From positions 420,698-484,697 of the forward strand of contig NZ_JBDOQU010000001.1 of the NCBI RefSeq assembly GCF_039839375.1: a DNA stretch of 64,000 bases, written 5' to 3'. Shown here piece by piece: positions 43,697 to 54,546 of the stretch. The position numbers and the translations under genes were made by a program. This stretch comes from JBDOQU01 sp039839375 (GTDB lineage Bacteria > Pseudomonadota > Alphaproteobacteria > DSM-16000 > Inquilinaceae). The number at the start of each line of letters is the position of its first letter. Within the stretch, counting starts at the first letter, position 1. Under the pieces are notes generated by a model. It searched no databases. It saw only the letters and a program-made list of their open reading frames with translations, and was not told where the DNA came from.

Positions 43697-44679
43697 CGGT
43701 CCGCCGGCGTGAACCCCGTCTTGCGGTTGAAATTGTGCCGGGCCTCGATGGTCCGGACGGTGCCGGATTTCGAGCGCATGACGATCGAATGGGTGACCGC
43801 CCCGCCGGCGAAGCGCCGGACGCCGCGCAGCATCGGCCCCGTGGTGACGCCGGTGGCGGCGAACATCACGTCGCCATGGGCCATGTCGTAGAGGCCGTAG
43901 ATGCGGGAGAGGTCGGTCAGGCCGTGGCGCTTGGCGCGCGCCTTCTCGTCATCGTTGCGGAAGACCAGTCGGCCCTGCATCTGGCCGCCAATGCAGCGCA
44001 GGGCCGCAGCCGCCAGAACGCCCTCAGGCGCGCCGCCGGTGCCGATATACATGTCCACGCCGGCATCCGGCTGGGAGGTGGCGATGACGCCCGACACGTC
44101 GCCGTCGGAGATCAGCATGATGCGCGCGCCGGCCTCCCGCACCCGGGCGATCAGCTCCGCATGGCGGGGGCGGTCGAGGATGCAGACCACCAGGTCGGAG
44201 ATCTCCGCCTGCTTGGCCAGCGCCAGGTCCTTCAGGTTCTGGGCCGGGCTGGCGTCGATGTCGACTAGGCCATCCGGCAGGCCGGCGCCGACGGCGATCT
44301 TCTCCATATAGACGTCGGGGGCCTTCAGGAAGCCGCCCTTGTTGGCCATGGCGATGACGGCCAGCGCGTTGGGGCCGCCCTTAGCGGTGATGGTGGTGCC
44401 CTCCAGCGGGTCTAACGCGATGTCGATCTCCGTCCCGCCGGCGCCGACCTTCTCCCCGATATAGAGCATCGGGGCCTCGTCGCGCTCGCCCTCGCCGATC
44501 ACGACCTCGCCATCGATCGACAGGCTGTTGAGCGCCTGACGCATGGCGTCGACCGCCGCCTGGTCGGCCTCCCGCTCGTCGCCCCTGCCCATCTGGAGGG
44601 ACGCCGACAGCGCCGCGGCTTCGGTCACCCGCACAACCTCGAGCGCCAGGTTGCGGTCCATCACCTTGATGTCGCCCAT
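43693..44679 (-). CDS. glpX: Class II fructose-1,6-bisphosphatase
   Basis: 328 residues. It dephosphorylates fructose-1,6-bisphosphate in gluconeogenesis. The GlpX motifs are clear: VIGEGERDEAPMLYIGEKVG, then the metal-binding DPLEGTTITAKGGPNALAV and the later DMYIGTGGAPEGVLAAAALR. It lies between hom and recJ on the same strand, 44 bases after the hom stop and overlapping recJ by four. This gene order recurs in alphaproteobacteria. Confidence 0.96.
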   Translation of the reverse strand: MGDIKVMDRNLALEVVRVTEAAALSASLQMGRGDEREADQAAVDAMRQALNSLSIDGEVVIGEGERDEAPMLYIGEKVGAGGTEIDIALDPLEGTTITAKGGPNALAVIAMANKGGFLKAPDVYMEKIAVGAGLPDGLVDIDASPAQNLKDLALAKQAEISDLVVCILDRPRHAELIARVREAGARIMLISDGDVSGVIATSQPDAGVDMYIGTGGAPEGVLAAAALRCIGGQMQGRLVFRNDDEKARAKRHGLTDLSRIYGLYDMAHGDVMFAATGVTTGPMLRGVRRFAGGAVTHSIVMRSKSGTVRTIEARHNFNRKTGFTPADR

Positions 44680-44723
44680 TGCTTCCTCTTTTCCTTTTTC
44701 GCCGTCCGGGACGGCGGCTTCTT

Positions 44724-46012
44724 CTAGAACGGTTCTATGCGGATCACATGCGGCGGCTCCAGGACCGCGTCGAGCGCCGCTATGCCGTCCAGCACCCGCA
44801 TCATCGCATCCTCGTCCGTCTCATGGGTCGTGATGACGACCGGCACCGCGTCGCCGGGGGACCGGCCGCGTTGCAGGAAACTCTCGACCGAGACGTTTTG
44901 ATCCCGCATCGTCGCGGTGATGTCGGCGATCACCCCCGGCCGGTCGACGACCATCAGGCGCACATAATAGGCGCCGTGCCGCCGTTCGACCGGCAGCGTC
45001 GGCAGGACCGAGAGCGAGCTTGTCGAGACGCCGAAGGCCGGGGCGCGGCAGCCACGCGCGATATCCACCAGATCCGCGACGACGGCCGAGGCGGTGGGGC
45101 CCGCCCCCGCCCCGCGCCCGACCATCATCACCCGGTCGACGAAATCGCCCTCCGTCACCACGGCGTTGAACACGCCTTCGACCGACGCGATCGGCGCGGC
45201 GGCCGGCACCATGCAGGGATGGACGCGGAGATCGAGGCCCGAGGGCTGGCGGCGGGCGAGGCCCAAAAGCTTGATGCGGAAGCCCAACTCGTCGGCATAG
45301 GCGATGTCGATCGCCGAGACGTTGCGGATGCCCTCGACATGCACGGCGTCGAAATCGACCTGGGCGTTGAAGGCCAGCGCGGCGAGGATCGCCAGCTTGT
45401 GCGCGGCGTCCACGCCGTCGATGTCGAAAGAGGGATCGGCTTCGGCGTAGCCCAGCTTCTGCGCTTCGGCCAGCACCTCCGCGAACTCCCGCCCGGTGTC
45501 CCGCATCTCCGACAGGATGTAGTTGCAGGTGCCGTTGAGGATGCCGACGACGGTGGAGAATTTGTTGGCGGCCAGCCCCTCCCTGATGCCCTTCAGCACG
45601 GGGATGCCGCCGGCGACCGCCGCCTCGAAGGCGAGCGCGACACCGGCCTCGTCGGCCTTGCGCGCCAGTTCCGCCCCGTGATGGGCGATCAGGGCCTTGT
45701 TGGCGGTGACGATGTGGCGGCCATTGGCGATCGCGGCTTCGCACAGATCCTTGGCCGGGCCGTCGGAGCCGCCGATCAGTTCGACCACCACGTCCACGTC
45801 CGGGTCGGCGGCCATGGCGACGGCGTCGCGGTACCAGCGCACGGCGGAGAGGTCGACGCCGCGATCCTTCGCCTTCTCCCGCGCCGAGACGGCGGTGACG
45901 ACGAAGCGCCGGCCGCTGCGCTGGGACAATGCCTCCGACTGATCGCGCAACAGCTTCAGCACGCCGGCGCCGACCGTGCCGAGGCCGGCGACGGCTACCC
46001 TGACCGGCGGGA

Positions 46013-46016
<4 letters not shown>
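44724..46016 (-). CDS. hom: Homoserine dehydrogenase
   Basis: 430 residues. It reduces aspartate semialdehyde to homoserine on the way to threonine and methionine. The NAD(P) fold starts VAVAGLGTVGAGVLKLL. The catalytic region GILNGTCNYILSEMRDTGRE and YAEADPSFDIDGVDAAHKLA contains the Glu, Asp and Lys of the active site. A C-terminal ACT domain (YYVRLMVVDRPGVIADITAT) would confer feedback control by threonine. It overlaps the upstream aminotransferase gene by four bases. Confidence 0.96.
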
Positions 46017-47251
<1,235 letters not shown>

Positions 47252-47336
47252 CCCTGCCCCAACCCCGATGGCGGCCGGCCTTAACGGAGCCGGCGGCGCG
47301 CCCCGTTTCCAGGCTCCGTTTCTAGACGGGGGGCCG

Positions 47337-48536
47337 CTAATAATCGAGGTAAATCTGGACCCGGCGCGCCTCCGCGGGGCCGGAGGCGGGCTGCGTGTCG
47401 GCGGCCCCGGAAACCCAGATCGAGGAGCGATCGACGCCGCGCTGGACCAGCGCGTCGGCGACCGACTGAGCCCGCTGGCGCGACAGTTCGGCCGGGACCG
47501 TCTCCGTCCCCACCGCGTCGGCCGCGCCGGAGGCGGCATGGCCGACGACCCTGATCTCGCCGCCCTGGGCCGCGTGGGCTTCGGCGATCCGGTCGAGGAC
47601 CGCCAGTTCCTCCACCCCCAGATCGGCCTGGCCGGATTCGAAATAGACCGTTCCGGCTTCCTCGCCGGAGGCCGAATCCGGCGTGAAGCGCGGCTCCGGC
47701 GTCGGCTGGTCGGGAACGGGCGCGGGCTCCGTCGTTTCCTCCCCCTCCCCGTCGGGAGCCGCCTGTTCGGCCGCCGCGCCGAAGGAGAGGCCTGAGGCGG
47801 CGCGGTCGGATTGCAGCTCCTCCAGCAGCCGTTCCCGCTCCTCGGGCGACGGGATGTCGGTCGGCCGCTCCGGCACGTCGGCCAGATTGGGATAGGTCTG
47901 CTCGCTGGGCGGGCGCGGCAGGCTGGGCGGCAGCGGCGCAGGAGTGGGCGCCTCGGCCGCCTCTGCGTCCGGAGCCGGTTCGGCCTCGTCCATGGGTTGC
48001 GGCGGGGGCGCGGGTTCGGCCACGGATTCGGGCGGCTCGGCCGGCTTGGGTTCAGGTTCCGGCGGGCGCGGCGGCGGCTCCGATGCGGTCGCGACCGTCG
48101 GCTGGTCGGGGAGCACCGAACCGGAATCCGGCCCCGGCCCGGTCAGCGCGGTGCGCGGCTGCGCCGGCGGCGGCAGAATGTCCTCGGCGGGGTTGTTGCC
48201 GGCGGGAGACCGTTGCGGCATGGGCGGGGCGACCTCCTGCAGCGGCACCGGCACCACGGATTCCACGGAAGTCGACATCGGCGCTTCCCGCGGTTCGGAC
48301 GGAGTCTCGGGAGCCGGCGCGGATGCGCCCTCGCCTTCCTCGCCCTCCGGAGCGGGCGGCGGCTCCACCCTCGCGACGGAGGTCGGCTGGATTTCGCCGG
48401 TATAGGGGGTGCCGTCGAAGAAACCGGTCGGGCGGTCCGAGCAGCCGGCCAGGATCGGGGCGGCTATCAGCGCCGTCAGGATCCAGGAGGCGGGGGACGC
48501 GGTGAGGCGCGAGCGGCGTTCGGCGGAGCGGTTCAT
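47337..48536 (-). CDS. OmpA-family lipoprotein with a long Pro/Glu-rich linker
   Basis: 399 residues from 48536. The signal ILTALIAAPILAGC has a lipobox. Residues about 45-270 are extremely rich in Pro, Glu and Ala and should be an extended spacer. The C-terminal domain (about 285-399) is OmpA-like: TVYFESGQADLGVEELAVLD, then IRVVGHAASGAADAVGTETV and LSRQRAQSVADALVQRGVDR. It probably tethers the outer membrane to peptidoglycan across the periplasm. The Asp/Arg pair that grips diaminopimelate is only partly recognisable. It is divergent from phaC. Confidence 0.86.
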   Translation of the reverse strand: MNRSAERRSRLTASPASWILTALIAAPILAGCSDRPTGFFDGTPYTGEIQPTSVARVEPPPAPEGEEGEGASAPAPETPSEPREAPMSTSVESVVPVPLQEVAPPMPQRSPAGNNPAEDILPPPAQPRTALTGPGPDSGSVLPDQPTVATASEPPPRPPEPEPKPAEPPESVAEPAPPPQPMDEAEPAPDAEAAEAPTPAPLPPSLPRPPSEQTYPNLADVPERPTDIPSPEERERLLEELQSDRAASGLSFGAAAEQAAPDGEGEETTEPAPVPDQPTPEPRFTPDSASGEEAGTVYFESGQADLGVEELAVLDRIAEAHAAQGGEIRVVGHAASGAADAVGTETVPAELSRQRAQSVADALVQRGVDRSSIWVSGAADTQPASGPAEARRVQIYLDY

Positions 48537-48710
48537 GGACTTCTTTTGTTTCCTCGGCTGGGAGAGGCCGCTATCCAGCAAGCCCTGGCATTCAGGCGAG
48601 ATCGTGTCGCAAACGTCCGGCCGGCGCAACCATCCAGCCGGACGGTGCACAGGAAGGCCGCTTCTGGTGTATGAAGGGGGACGGCAGCGGAACGAACGAG
48701 GACATCGCCC

Positions 48711-50519
48711 ATGGCCAGCCCCTCCGGCGCCCCTAATCCCGATCAGCCGCACCCGGATCCGGTCGAGATGGCCCGCGCCATGTCGGAGATCGCGGAGCGC
48801 AGCCGGAAGCTGGTGGGCGACTTCATGCGCCGGCAGGCCGACGAGCGGGCGTTCCGGACGGCGGACCCGTTCAATGTCGGCCAGGCCTTCATGGACATGA
48901 CAGCCCGGATGATGGCCGATCCGGCGAAGCTGGCGCAGGCGCAGATGGCGCTGTGGCGGGATTATGCGGAGCTGTGGCAGCGATCGGCCCAGCGGATGAT
49001 GACCGGAGAGGCGGCGGAGCCGGTGATCGAGCCTGCGCGATCCGACAAGCGGTTCAAGGATGCGGCGTGGGACGAGAACGCCGTCTTCGACTACATCAAG
49101 CAATCCTACCTGCTGTCCGCCCGCTGGATGCAGTCCACCGTGCGGGAGGTGGACGGGCTGGACGACAAGACGGCCCGCAAGCTCGATTTCTATACAAGGC
49201 AGTTCGTGGACGCGATGGCGCCCTCCAACTTCGCCATGACCAACCCGGAGGTGGTCCGCGCGACGATGGAGAGCGGCGGGGAAAATCTGGTCCGGGGGCT
49301 AGAGAACCTGCTGGACGATCTGGAGCGCGGCAAGGGCAAGCTCGCGATCCGCATGACAGACACCGACGCCTTCCGCGTCGGCGACAATATCGCGGTGACG
49401 CCGGGGAAGGTGGTCTACGAGAACGACCTGATGCAGCTCATCCAGTATGCGCCGGCGACCGAGACGGTGGCGCGGCGGCCGCTGCTCATCATCCCGCCCT
49501 GGATCAACAAATATTACATCCTCGACCTCAAGCCGAAGAACAGCTTCATCAAATGGGCGGTCGAACAGGGGCTGACGGTGTTCGTCGTCTCCTGGGTCAA
49601 TCCGGGGGAGGAATTGGCCGCCAAGACCTTCGAGGATTACATGATCGAAGGGCTGCTGGCGGCGCTGGACGCGGTGGAGAAGGCGACCGGGGAGAGCGAG
49701 ATCAACGTCATCGGCTACTGCCTGGGCGGCACGCTGCTTTCCGCCACGCTGGCCTGGATGACGGCCAGGGGCGACGACCGGATCAAGAGCGCCACCTATT
49801 TCACCACCATGGTCGATTTCGCGGAGGCCGGGGAGCTTGGCGTCTTTATCGACGAGGAGCAGCTCGACGCGCTGGAATCCAAAATGCGGAAGAAGGGCTA
49901 TCTGGAGGGCGACGCCATGGCGACGACCTTCAACATGCTGCGCGCCAACGATCTGATCTGGTCCTTCGTCATCAACAACTATCTGCTGGGTAAGGACCCC
50001 TTCCCGTTCGACCTCCTCTACTGGAACAGCGATTCCACGCGGATGCCGGCGGCGATGCACAGCTTCTACCTGCGCAACATGTACCAAAGAAACCTGCTGG
50101 CCCGGCCGGGCGGGATCACGCTTGGCGGCGTGCCGATCGATTTGACCACGGTGAAAGTCCCGGCCTTCATCCTGTCGACCCGGGAGGACCATATCGCCCC
50201 CTGGAAATCGACCTATGCGGCGACCCAGCTTTATGCCGGACCGGTGAAGTTCTGCCTGGCGGGATCGGGCCACATCGCCGGCGTGGTCAACCCGCCGGCG
50301 GCCGGCAAATACGCCTACTGGACCAACGCCCGGAAGCCGAAGAGCCCCGACGCATGGCTGAAGGCGGCGAAGGAGGCTTCCGGCTCCTGGTGGCCGGAAT
50401 GGCGGAAATGGCTGTCGAAATTCGACGGGGGGAGCGTTCCGGCGAGGGTGCCGGGGGATGGCGGGCTGAAGGTGATCGAGGATGCGCCGGGGCGGTATGT
50501 GGCGGTGCGGGGGGTGTAG
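48711..50519 (+). CDS. phaC: Class I poly(3-hydroxyalkanoate) synthase
   Basis: 602 residues. It polymerises (R)-3-hydroxyacyl-CoA into PHA on the surface of storage granules. The N-terminal domain begins the PhaC_N pattern at WDENAVFDYIKQSYLLSARW. The catalytic lipase-like box is GYCLGG with nucleophile Cys337. The Asp and His of the triad follow in STREDHIAPWKS and GSGHIAGVVNPP. FVVSWVNPGEELAAKTFEDY is a class I hallmark. No phaA, phaB or phasin gene is next to it. Confidence 0.97.
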   Translation: MASPSGAPNPDQPHPDPVEMARAMSEIAERSRKLVGDFMRRQADERAFRTADPFNVGQAFMDMTARMMADPAKLAQAQMALWRDYAELWQRSAQRMMTGEAAEPVIEPARSDKRFKDAAWDENAVFDYIKQSYLLSARWMQSTVREVDGLDDKTARKLDFYTRQFVDAMAPSNFAMTNPEVVRATMESGGENLVRGLENLLDDLERGKGKLAIRMTDTDAFRVGDNIAVTPGKVVYENDLMQLIQYAPATETVARRPLLIIPPWINKYYILDLKPKNSFIKWAVEQGLTVFVVSWVNPGEELAAKTFEDYMIEGLLAALDAVEKATGESEINVIGYCLGGTLLSATLAWMTARGDDRIKSATYFTTMVDFAEAGELGVFIDEEQLDALESKMRKKGYLEGDAMATTFNMLRANDLIWSFVINNYLLGKDPFPFDLLYWNSDSTRMPAAMHSFYLRNMYQRNLLARPGGITLGGVPIDLTTVKVPAFILSTREDHIAPWKSTYAATQLYAGPVKFCLAGSGHIAGVVNPPAAGKYAYWTNARKPKSPDAWLKAAKEASGSWWPEWRKWLSKFDGGSVPARVPGDGGLKVIEDAPGRYVAVRGV

Positions 50520-50595
50520 CCCGTTAACCCCAACAAGAATTGTCACAACCGTCACGATATTTGTGAAACGCATCGCAGCGGTGGGACCATCGGTC

Positions 50596-51096
50596 ATGGT
50601 TGATCTTCGCGTGACCTATATGGAGATGACGCAACCGCCTGTAGGCCCGGAAGTTGCCAGACCGGTCGCCGGGGCGCGTGTCGAGCGGGAGAGTCTGGTC
50701 CAGGAAACCTATCTCAGGCTCTATCGCGCCGTTGGCGAACCGGTGCAGTGGGACCAGCGGTTGCGGTTGACGCCGGAGGAATTGGAAAACTTCCTCTGCA
50801 GTACGACCACCAGCCTCCATGTCCTCCGGCTCCAGGGCCAACCCGTTGGTTTCTGCGAGTTCGACGGAATCGGGCGACCAGACATCGAACTCACCAACTT
50901 CGGACTGATCCCGGAGGCTCAGGGACGAAAGCTTGGCCCCTATCTCCTGGATCGGGCGCTGCGCGCGATCTGGTCGTACAACCCAGGCAGGATCTGGCTG
51001 CATACCGATACGAACGACCATCCGAAAGCACAAGCGACCTACCACCGGGCGGGTTTCCGGATATATCGAGAGCACGTCGAAAACTTCCCCGATTGA
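50596..51096 (+). CDS. GNAT family N-acetyltransferase
   Basis: 166 residues from MVDLRVTYMEMTQPPV at 50596. The central strand and pyrophosphate loop GLIPEAQGRKLGPYLLDRAL fit acetyl-CoA binding (Q-x-x-G-x-G/A type). The later WLHTDTNDHPKAQATYHRAG followed by FRIYREH is the typical GNAT C-terminal part. The substrate is unknown. It lies downstream of phaC in the same direction, followed by a repeat region. Confidence 0.82.
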   Translation: MVDLRVTYMEMTQPPVGPEVARPVAGARVERESLVQETYLRLYRAVGEPVQWDQRLRLTPEELENFLCSTTTSLHVLRLQGQPVGFCEFDGIGRPDIELTNFGLIPEAQGRKLGPYLLDRALRAIWSYNPGRIWLHTDTNDHPKAQATYHRAGFRIYREHVENFPD

Positions 51097-51167
51097 GCCG
51101 CCCTTCCACAATGAGCGGCCAGCGCAGAGCTACCCTGATCTTGCGGCCGAAAGGCCTGTGCCCGCAT

Positions 51168-51335
51168 GGTTCGACGGGCTCACCATGAAGGATGCAAGGA
51201 AAGCCTTCCCGGAATCTACATTCCGGCTCCCGAGCCGGAAATCCATGCAGTCTCGCCGCGTCACCGGCGGCGAGAGACCGGGCGCGGCGCCATCCTTGCA
51301 ATTCCGGACATGGCGCGCCGGGAATGCAAGGATGG
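51168..51335. repeat. Intergenic interspersed repeats and inverted repeat
   Basis: Contains TTCGACGGGCTCACCATGA (the reverse complement of the element at 28474), then a hairpin of the ATTCCGGCTCCCGAGCCGGAA type near 51220-51240. An inverted repeat CCATCCTTGCA (51290-51300) and TGCAAGGATGG (51325-51335) follows. No gene is supported between 51097 and 51380. Confidence 0.55.
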
Positions 51336-51380
51336 TTGGGGTTGCATGAGGCGCGCTCCGGCGGCCGACCCGGCCTCCCG

Positions 51381-52403
51381 TCAGGCAGGCCAATCGAGCG
51401 GCAGCGTCTTTAGGAAGTCTTTCGCATCGAAGAGCGCGCCGGGGGCGTTCGCGCCGGTGTCCAGCGCCTTCCCTTCCAGGGCGCGCTGGGCGGCCTCGCA
51501 GACGAGGGGCGCGGAGAAGGCGTAGATGTCCTGTCCGCCGGCGGCGATGCGTCGCGTGTCGTTCCCCCGGCGCAAAGTGACCTCAACGAGAAAGCGTTGG
51601 GCGGAGCGGCCGGTTTCGTCGGACGCCTCGGGTGGGGGCGTCTTCGGGTCGCGGATGTCCTGGAGGGCGTTGACGGTGATGAAATTGTGCAGTTCGGCGG
51701 TCTTCACGTGGCGGTCGATCACCATGATTTCCGCCAGCGGCAGCTCCACGAACTTCCGCCGCCCGAACGGTTCGGGCAGGTCCGATTCCAGCTCCACCGC
51801 CGGAACCGGCAACGGCGCGAGGCGGCCGTTGGAGACGATCTGGCGGCGCGCGGTGTTCCGCTCACCGGTGATCCGGGTGCCCTGGGTGGGGCGCCAGCTA
51901 TCGAGCGCGATCATGATCCTGATCTCATCGGCGGCGTCCCAGCCATCCATGGCCGCCGTAACCAGCAGATCGGAGAAACCGCCGAAGAAGCCCATCGCCG
52001 GGACCGCGACCACCCCGGCGTCCCGCGCCGGCCGGTCGAACCGCTCATAGGTCGCGCTGGCGCTGGGCTGTTCGGCCGTCACGTCGAAATAATGGGCGCC
52101 GGCCCGGATCGCCGCCGCGGCCACGATATCGGCCGTGTCGAGGAAAGGGCCGGCGCAGTTGATGACGGCCCCGGCGCGCGAGAACGCCCGGTCCAGCGTC
52201 TCTGGCGCGTCGATGGAGGCGACGCACACCGCAACGCCCGTGCCGGCGAATTCGGCCAGCTTCGCCCCGTCGCGCGCGACCGCGATGGGTTCGACGCCCC
52301 GCCGCAGCAGTTCGGCGACGACAAACCGCCCCGTGTGTCCCGTCGCCCCATAGACCGCAACGGCGCGGCCCTTTTCCGAACCATGTCCAACCCTGTTTGT
52401 CAT
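51381..52403 (-). CDS. Saccharopine dehydrogenase-like NAD(P)-binding protein
   Basis: 340 residues from MTNRVGHGSEKGRAVAVYGA at 52403, with AAGGAG well placed upstream. The Rossmann start VAVYGATGHTGRFVVAELL and the following VINCAGPFLDTADIVAAAAI, then GAHYFDVTAEQPS, match the saccharopine dehydrogenase/trans-acting enoyl reductase family. The reaction is unknown. It is divergent from a TetR regulator, and a perfect inverted repeat operator lies between them, so its expression is almost certainly TetR-controlled. Confidence 0.87.
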   Translation of the reverse strand: MTNRVGHGSEKGRAVAVYGATGHTGRFVVAELLRRGVEPIAVARDGAKLAEFAGTGVAVCVASIDAPETLDRAFSRAGAVINCAGPFLDTADIVAAAAIRAGAHYFDVTAEQPSASATYERFDRPARDAGVVAVPAMGFFGGFSDLLVTAAMDGWDAADEIRIMIALDSWRPTQGTRITGERNTARRQIVSNGRLAPLPVPAVELESDLPEPFGRRKFVELPLAEIMVIDRHVKTAELHNFITVNALQDIRDPKTPPPEASDETGRSAQRFLVEVTLRRGNDTRRIAAGGQDIYAFSAPLVCEAAQRALEGKALDTGANAPGALFDAKDFLKTLPLDWPA

Positions 52404-52416
52404 CGCTTTCTCCTTT

Positions 52417-52463
52417 GCGCTACAGACCTGTTCGTTTTCTAGATACCTACAGGTCTGTAGCGC
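52417..52463. promoter_or_regulatory. Probable TetR operator: perfect 15-bp inverted repeat
   Basis: GCGCTACAGACCTGT at 52417-52431 is repeated in perfect inverse as ACAGGTCTGTAGCGC at 52449-52463, with a 17-base spacer. The right arm also holds its own dyad CTACAG-GT-CTGTAG at 52447-52460. The site sits between the divergent dehydrogenase (start 52403) and tetR (start 52509), where it could block both promoters. Confidence 0.72.
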
Positions 52464-52508
52464 GTCAAGCCAGATCGTGCTATGACTTGCCGCCAAGGAG
52501 GTTTGCCG

Positions 52509-53114
52509 ATGCCCAGAATCGCCAAGAGAGCCGACGCACCGGATGCCGGGGGCGGCCCCGATGTCAGGGACCGGATCCTGGAGACGGCGTCTTCGCTGTT
52601 CTACCGCCGGGGGGTGCGCGCCGTCGGCGTCGACCTTGTGGTCGAACAGGCGGGCGTCGCCAAGACGAGCCTCTATCGCCATTTCCGCACCAAGGACGAC
52701 CTCATCGCGGCCTTTCTGGAGCGCGAGGACCTGGATTTCTGGGGAACGTGGGACGGTGTCGCGCAGCGGCACGGGGACGACCCGGACGCGGAGCTTGGCG
52801 CCCATCTGGGATGGATCGGCGAACGGGTCGGCCGGCCGAACTATCGTGGCTGCCCGCAGATCAATGTCGCGGCGGAGTTTCCCGAGGCCGACCACCCGGC
52901 GCGAAAGGTCGCGGCGGCCCACAAGCTGGAGTTGAGGCGGCGGCTGCGCGGGATCGCCGTGGGGCTGGGCGCGCGCCGGCCGGACGAGCTCGCGGGGCAG
53001 CTCGCGGTGCTCATCAACGGCGCCTTCGTCAGCGCGCAACTGCTGACCGCCGAGGAGGCGACGCCGCTGCTGCGCAACGCCGCCCGGGGGCTCATCGAGG
53101 CCGGCCGAAACTGA
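52509..53114 (+). CDS. TetR family transcriptional regulator
   Basis: 201 residues from MPRIAKRADAPDAGG at 52509, following AAGGAGGT. The N-terminal HTH DRILETASSLFYRRGVRAVG, then EQAGVAKTSLYRHFRTKDDL, is standard. The ligand-binding half begins IAAFLEREDLDFWGTWD and contains RGCPQINVAAEFPEADHPAR, seen in the branch that regulates small dehydrogenases. It is divergent from the saccharopine dehydrogenase-like gene and probably represses it through the operator at 52417-52463. Confidence 0.92.
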   Translation: MPRIAKRADAPDAGGGPDVRDRILETASSLFYRRGVRAVGVDLVVEQAGVAKTSLYRHFRTKDDLIAAFLEREDLDFWGTWDGVAQRHGDDPDAELGAHLGWIGERVGRPNYRGCPQINVAAEFPEADHPARKVAAAHKLELRRRLRGIAVGLGARRPDELAGQLAVLINGAFVSAQLLTAEEATPLLRNAARGLIEAGRN

Positions 53115-53140
53115 ATCCGGCCGGCGCCGCCGCGAGCGCC

Positions 53141-53569
53141 CTACTTCGCGAAAAGCTGGTTCATGTCGCGGAAGGATTTCAGTTCGATGGCGTTGCCGGC
53201 CGGGTCGGTGAAGAACATGGTGGCCTGTTCGCCGGGCTGGTCCTTGAAGCGGACATAGGGTTCGATCACGAACTTGATGCCGGCTTCGGTCAGCCGGTCG
53301 GCGGTTCCCTGCCAATCGTCCATCGCCATCACGAGGCCGAAATGGCGCACCGGCACGCCATGCCCGTCGACGGCGCTGGTCGCGGCGCCGCCGCATTCCT
53401 GCGGGGCGAGATGGGCGACGATCTGGTGGCCGTGAAAGTCGAAATCCACCCAGTCGGGCGAGGAACGCCCTTCGCCGCAGCCGAGGACGCCTTTGTAGAA
53501 GCCGCGCGCGGCCTCCAGGTCGTCGACCGGGAAGGCGAGGTGGAAGGGGCGAATGGTCCGGTCGGTCAC
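53141..53569 (-). CDS. VOC family protein (glyoxalase/dioxygenase fold)
   Basis: 142 residues of two beta-alpha-beta-beta-beta modules. It begins RPFHLAFPVDDLEAARGFYK (metal-ligand His) and continues WVDFDFHGHQIVAHLAP. The C-terminal EPYVRFKDQPGEQATMFFTD is followed by PAGNAIELKSFRD, with the family Glu. The enzyme activity is not predictable. The 3' end is 26 bases from tetR (convergent) and the gene is divergent from a LysR regulator. Confidence 0.9.
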   Translation of the reverse strand: MTDRTIRPFHLAFPVDDLEAARGFYKGVLGCGEGRSSPDWVDFDFHGHQIVAHLAPQECGGAATSAVDGHGVPVRHFGLVMAMDDWQGTADRLTEAGIKFVIEPYVRFKDQPGEQATMFFTDPAGNAIELKSFRDMNQLFAK

Positions 53570-53677
53570 TGCTCAAATCTCCGCGATTGAATGGGTCGAT
53601 ATCCGGGACATAGCGATGGCCGAGCAGGAAGGAAAGCTATATATCCTTGGCCTTAGCTACATGAAAACTTATGAATC

Positions 53678-54538
53678 ATGATCGCCGAACTGAAGACCCT
53701 TGTCGCCGTCGCGCGCTACGGCACCTTCGCGGCCGCCGGTGACCGCGTCGGGCTGACCCAGGCCGCCGTCAGCGGACAGATGAAGCGGCTTGAGGAAAGG
53801 CTGGGCCGGCGCCTGTTCGACCGGACAGGCCGGTCCGCCAGGCTGAACGATACGGGGCGCACGGTCCTGGCGCGGGCGGGGGAGTTGCTTGCCCTCGCCG
53901 ATAGCCTTGCCGATCCCTTCGACCCGTCGCGGCAGACGGGGCTGCTGCGGATCGGGGCCATCGCCTCGGTGCAGCCGACGATCCTGCGCCGGGCGATGCC
54001 GGGATTCCACGGGGGGCTGCCGGGGGTTCAGGTGCGGGTGGTTCCCGGAACCTCGATGGAGCTTCTGGACCGGCTTGATTCCGGCGACCTGGACCTCGCG
54101 ATGATCATCCGGCCGGCCTTCGAGACGCCGCAGGGCCTCGGTTGGGAGACGCTCGTCCGGGAGCCGTTCGTGCTGGCCGCACCCCGATCCTGGGAGTGCG
54201 GGGACTGGCGGACGAGCCTGAACGACCGCCCGTTCCTGCGATATAACCGCAGCTCCTTCGGCGGCCGGCAGGTGGAGAGGTTTCTCGACCGACGGGGCAT
54301 TCTCGTCCGGGATTGGGCCGAACTGGACGACATCCCGACGATCCTCGCCATGGTGTCCGACGGGCTGGGCGTCGCGCTGGTCCCGAAAGCCCGCGCCTAT
54401 GAGGAGGGGTTCGACCAGGTGAGCGTGGTTCCGCTGGACGATGCGGCGTTCGTCCGGGAGGTCGGGATCATCCATCCCTCCCCGGGAACCGACGCCGCCG
54501 CCCGGTTCATCGCGGAATGTAGGGCGGCGGCGGGGTGA
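53678..54538 (+). CDS. LysR family transcriptional regulator
   Basis: 286 residues starting MIAELKTLVAVARYGTFAAA. The winged HTH GDRVGLTQAAVSGQMKRLEE is followed by a typical co-inducer domain (LLRIGAIASVQPTILRRAMP, PQGLGWETLVREPFVLAAPR, DIPTILAMVSDGLGVALVPK). It is divergent from the VOC gene and may regulate it. Its stop is eight bases from the convergent DUF1778 remnant. Confidence 0.92.
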   Translation: MIAELKTLVAVARYGTFAAAGDRVGLTQAAVSGQMKRLEERLGRRLFDRTGRSARLNDTGRTVLARAGELLALADSLADPFDPSRQTGLLRIGAIASVQPTILRRAMPGFHGGLPGVQVRVVPGTSMELLDRLDSGDLDLAMIIRPAFETPQGLGWETLVREPFVLAAPRSWECGDWRTSLNDRPFLRYNRSSFGGRQVERFLDRRGILVRDWAELDDIPTILAMVSDGLGVALVPKARAYEEGFDQVSVVPLDDAAFVREVGIIHPSPGTDAAARFIAECRAAAG

Positions 54539-54546
54539 CGGGGGCG

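Noticed and set aside
41909..43891. 660-codon frame antisense to recJ
   Set aside because: recJ on the other strand has all DHH motifs; this one has none.
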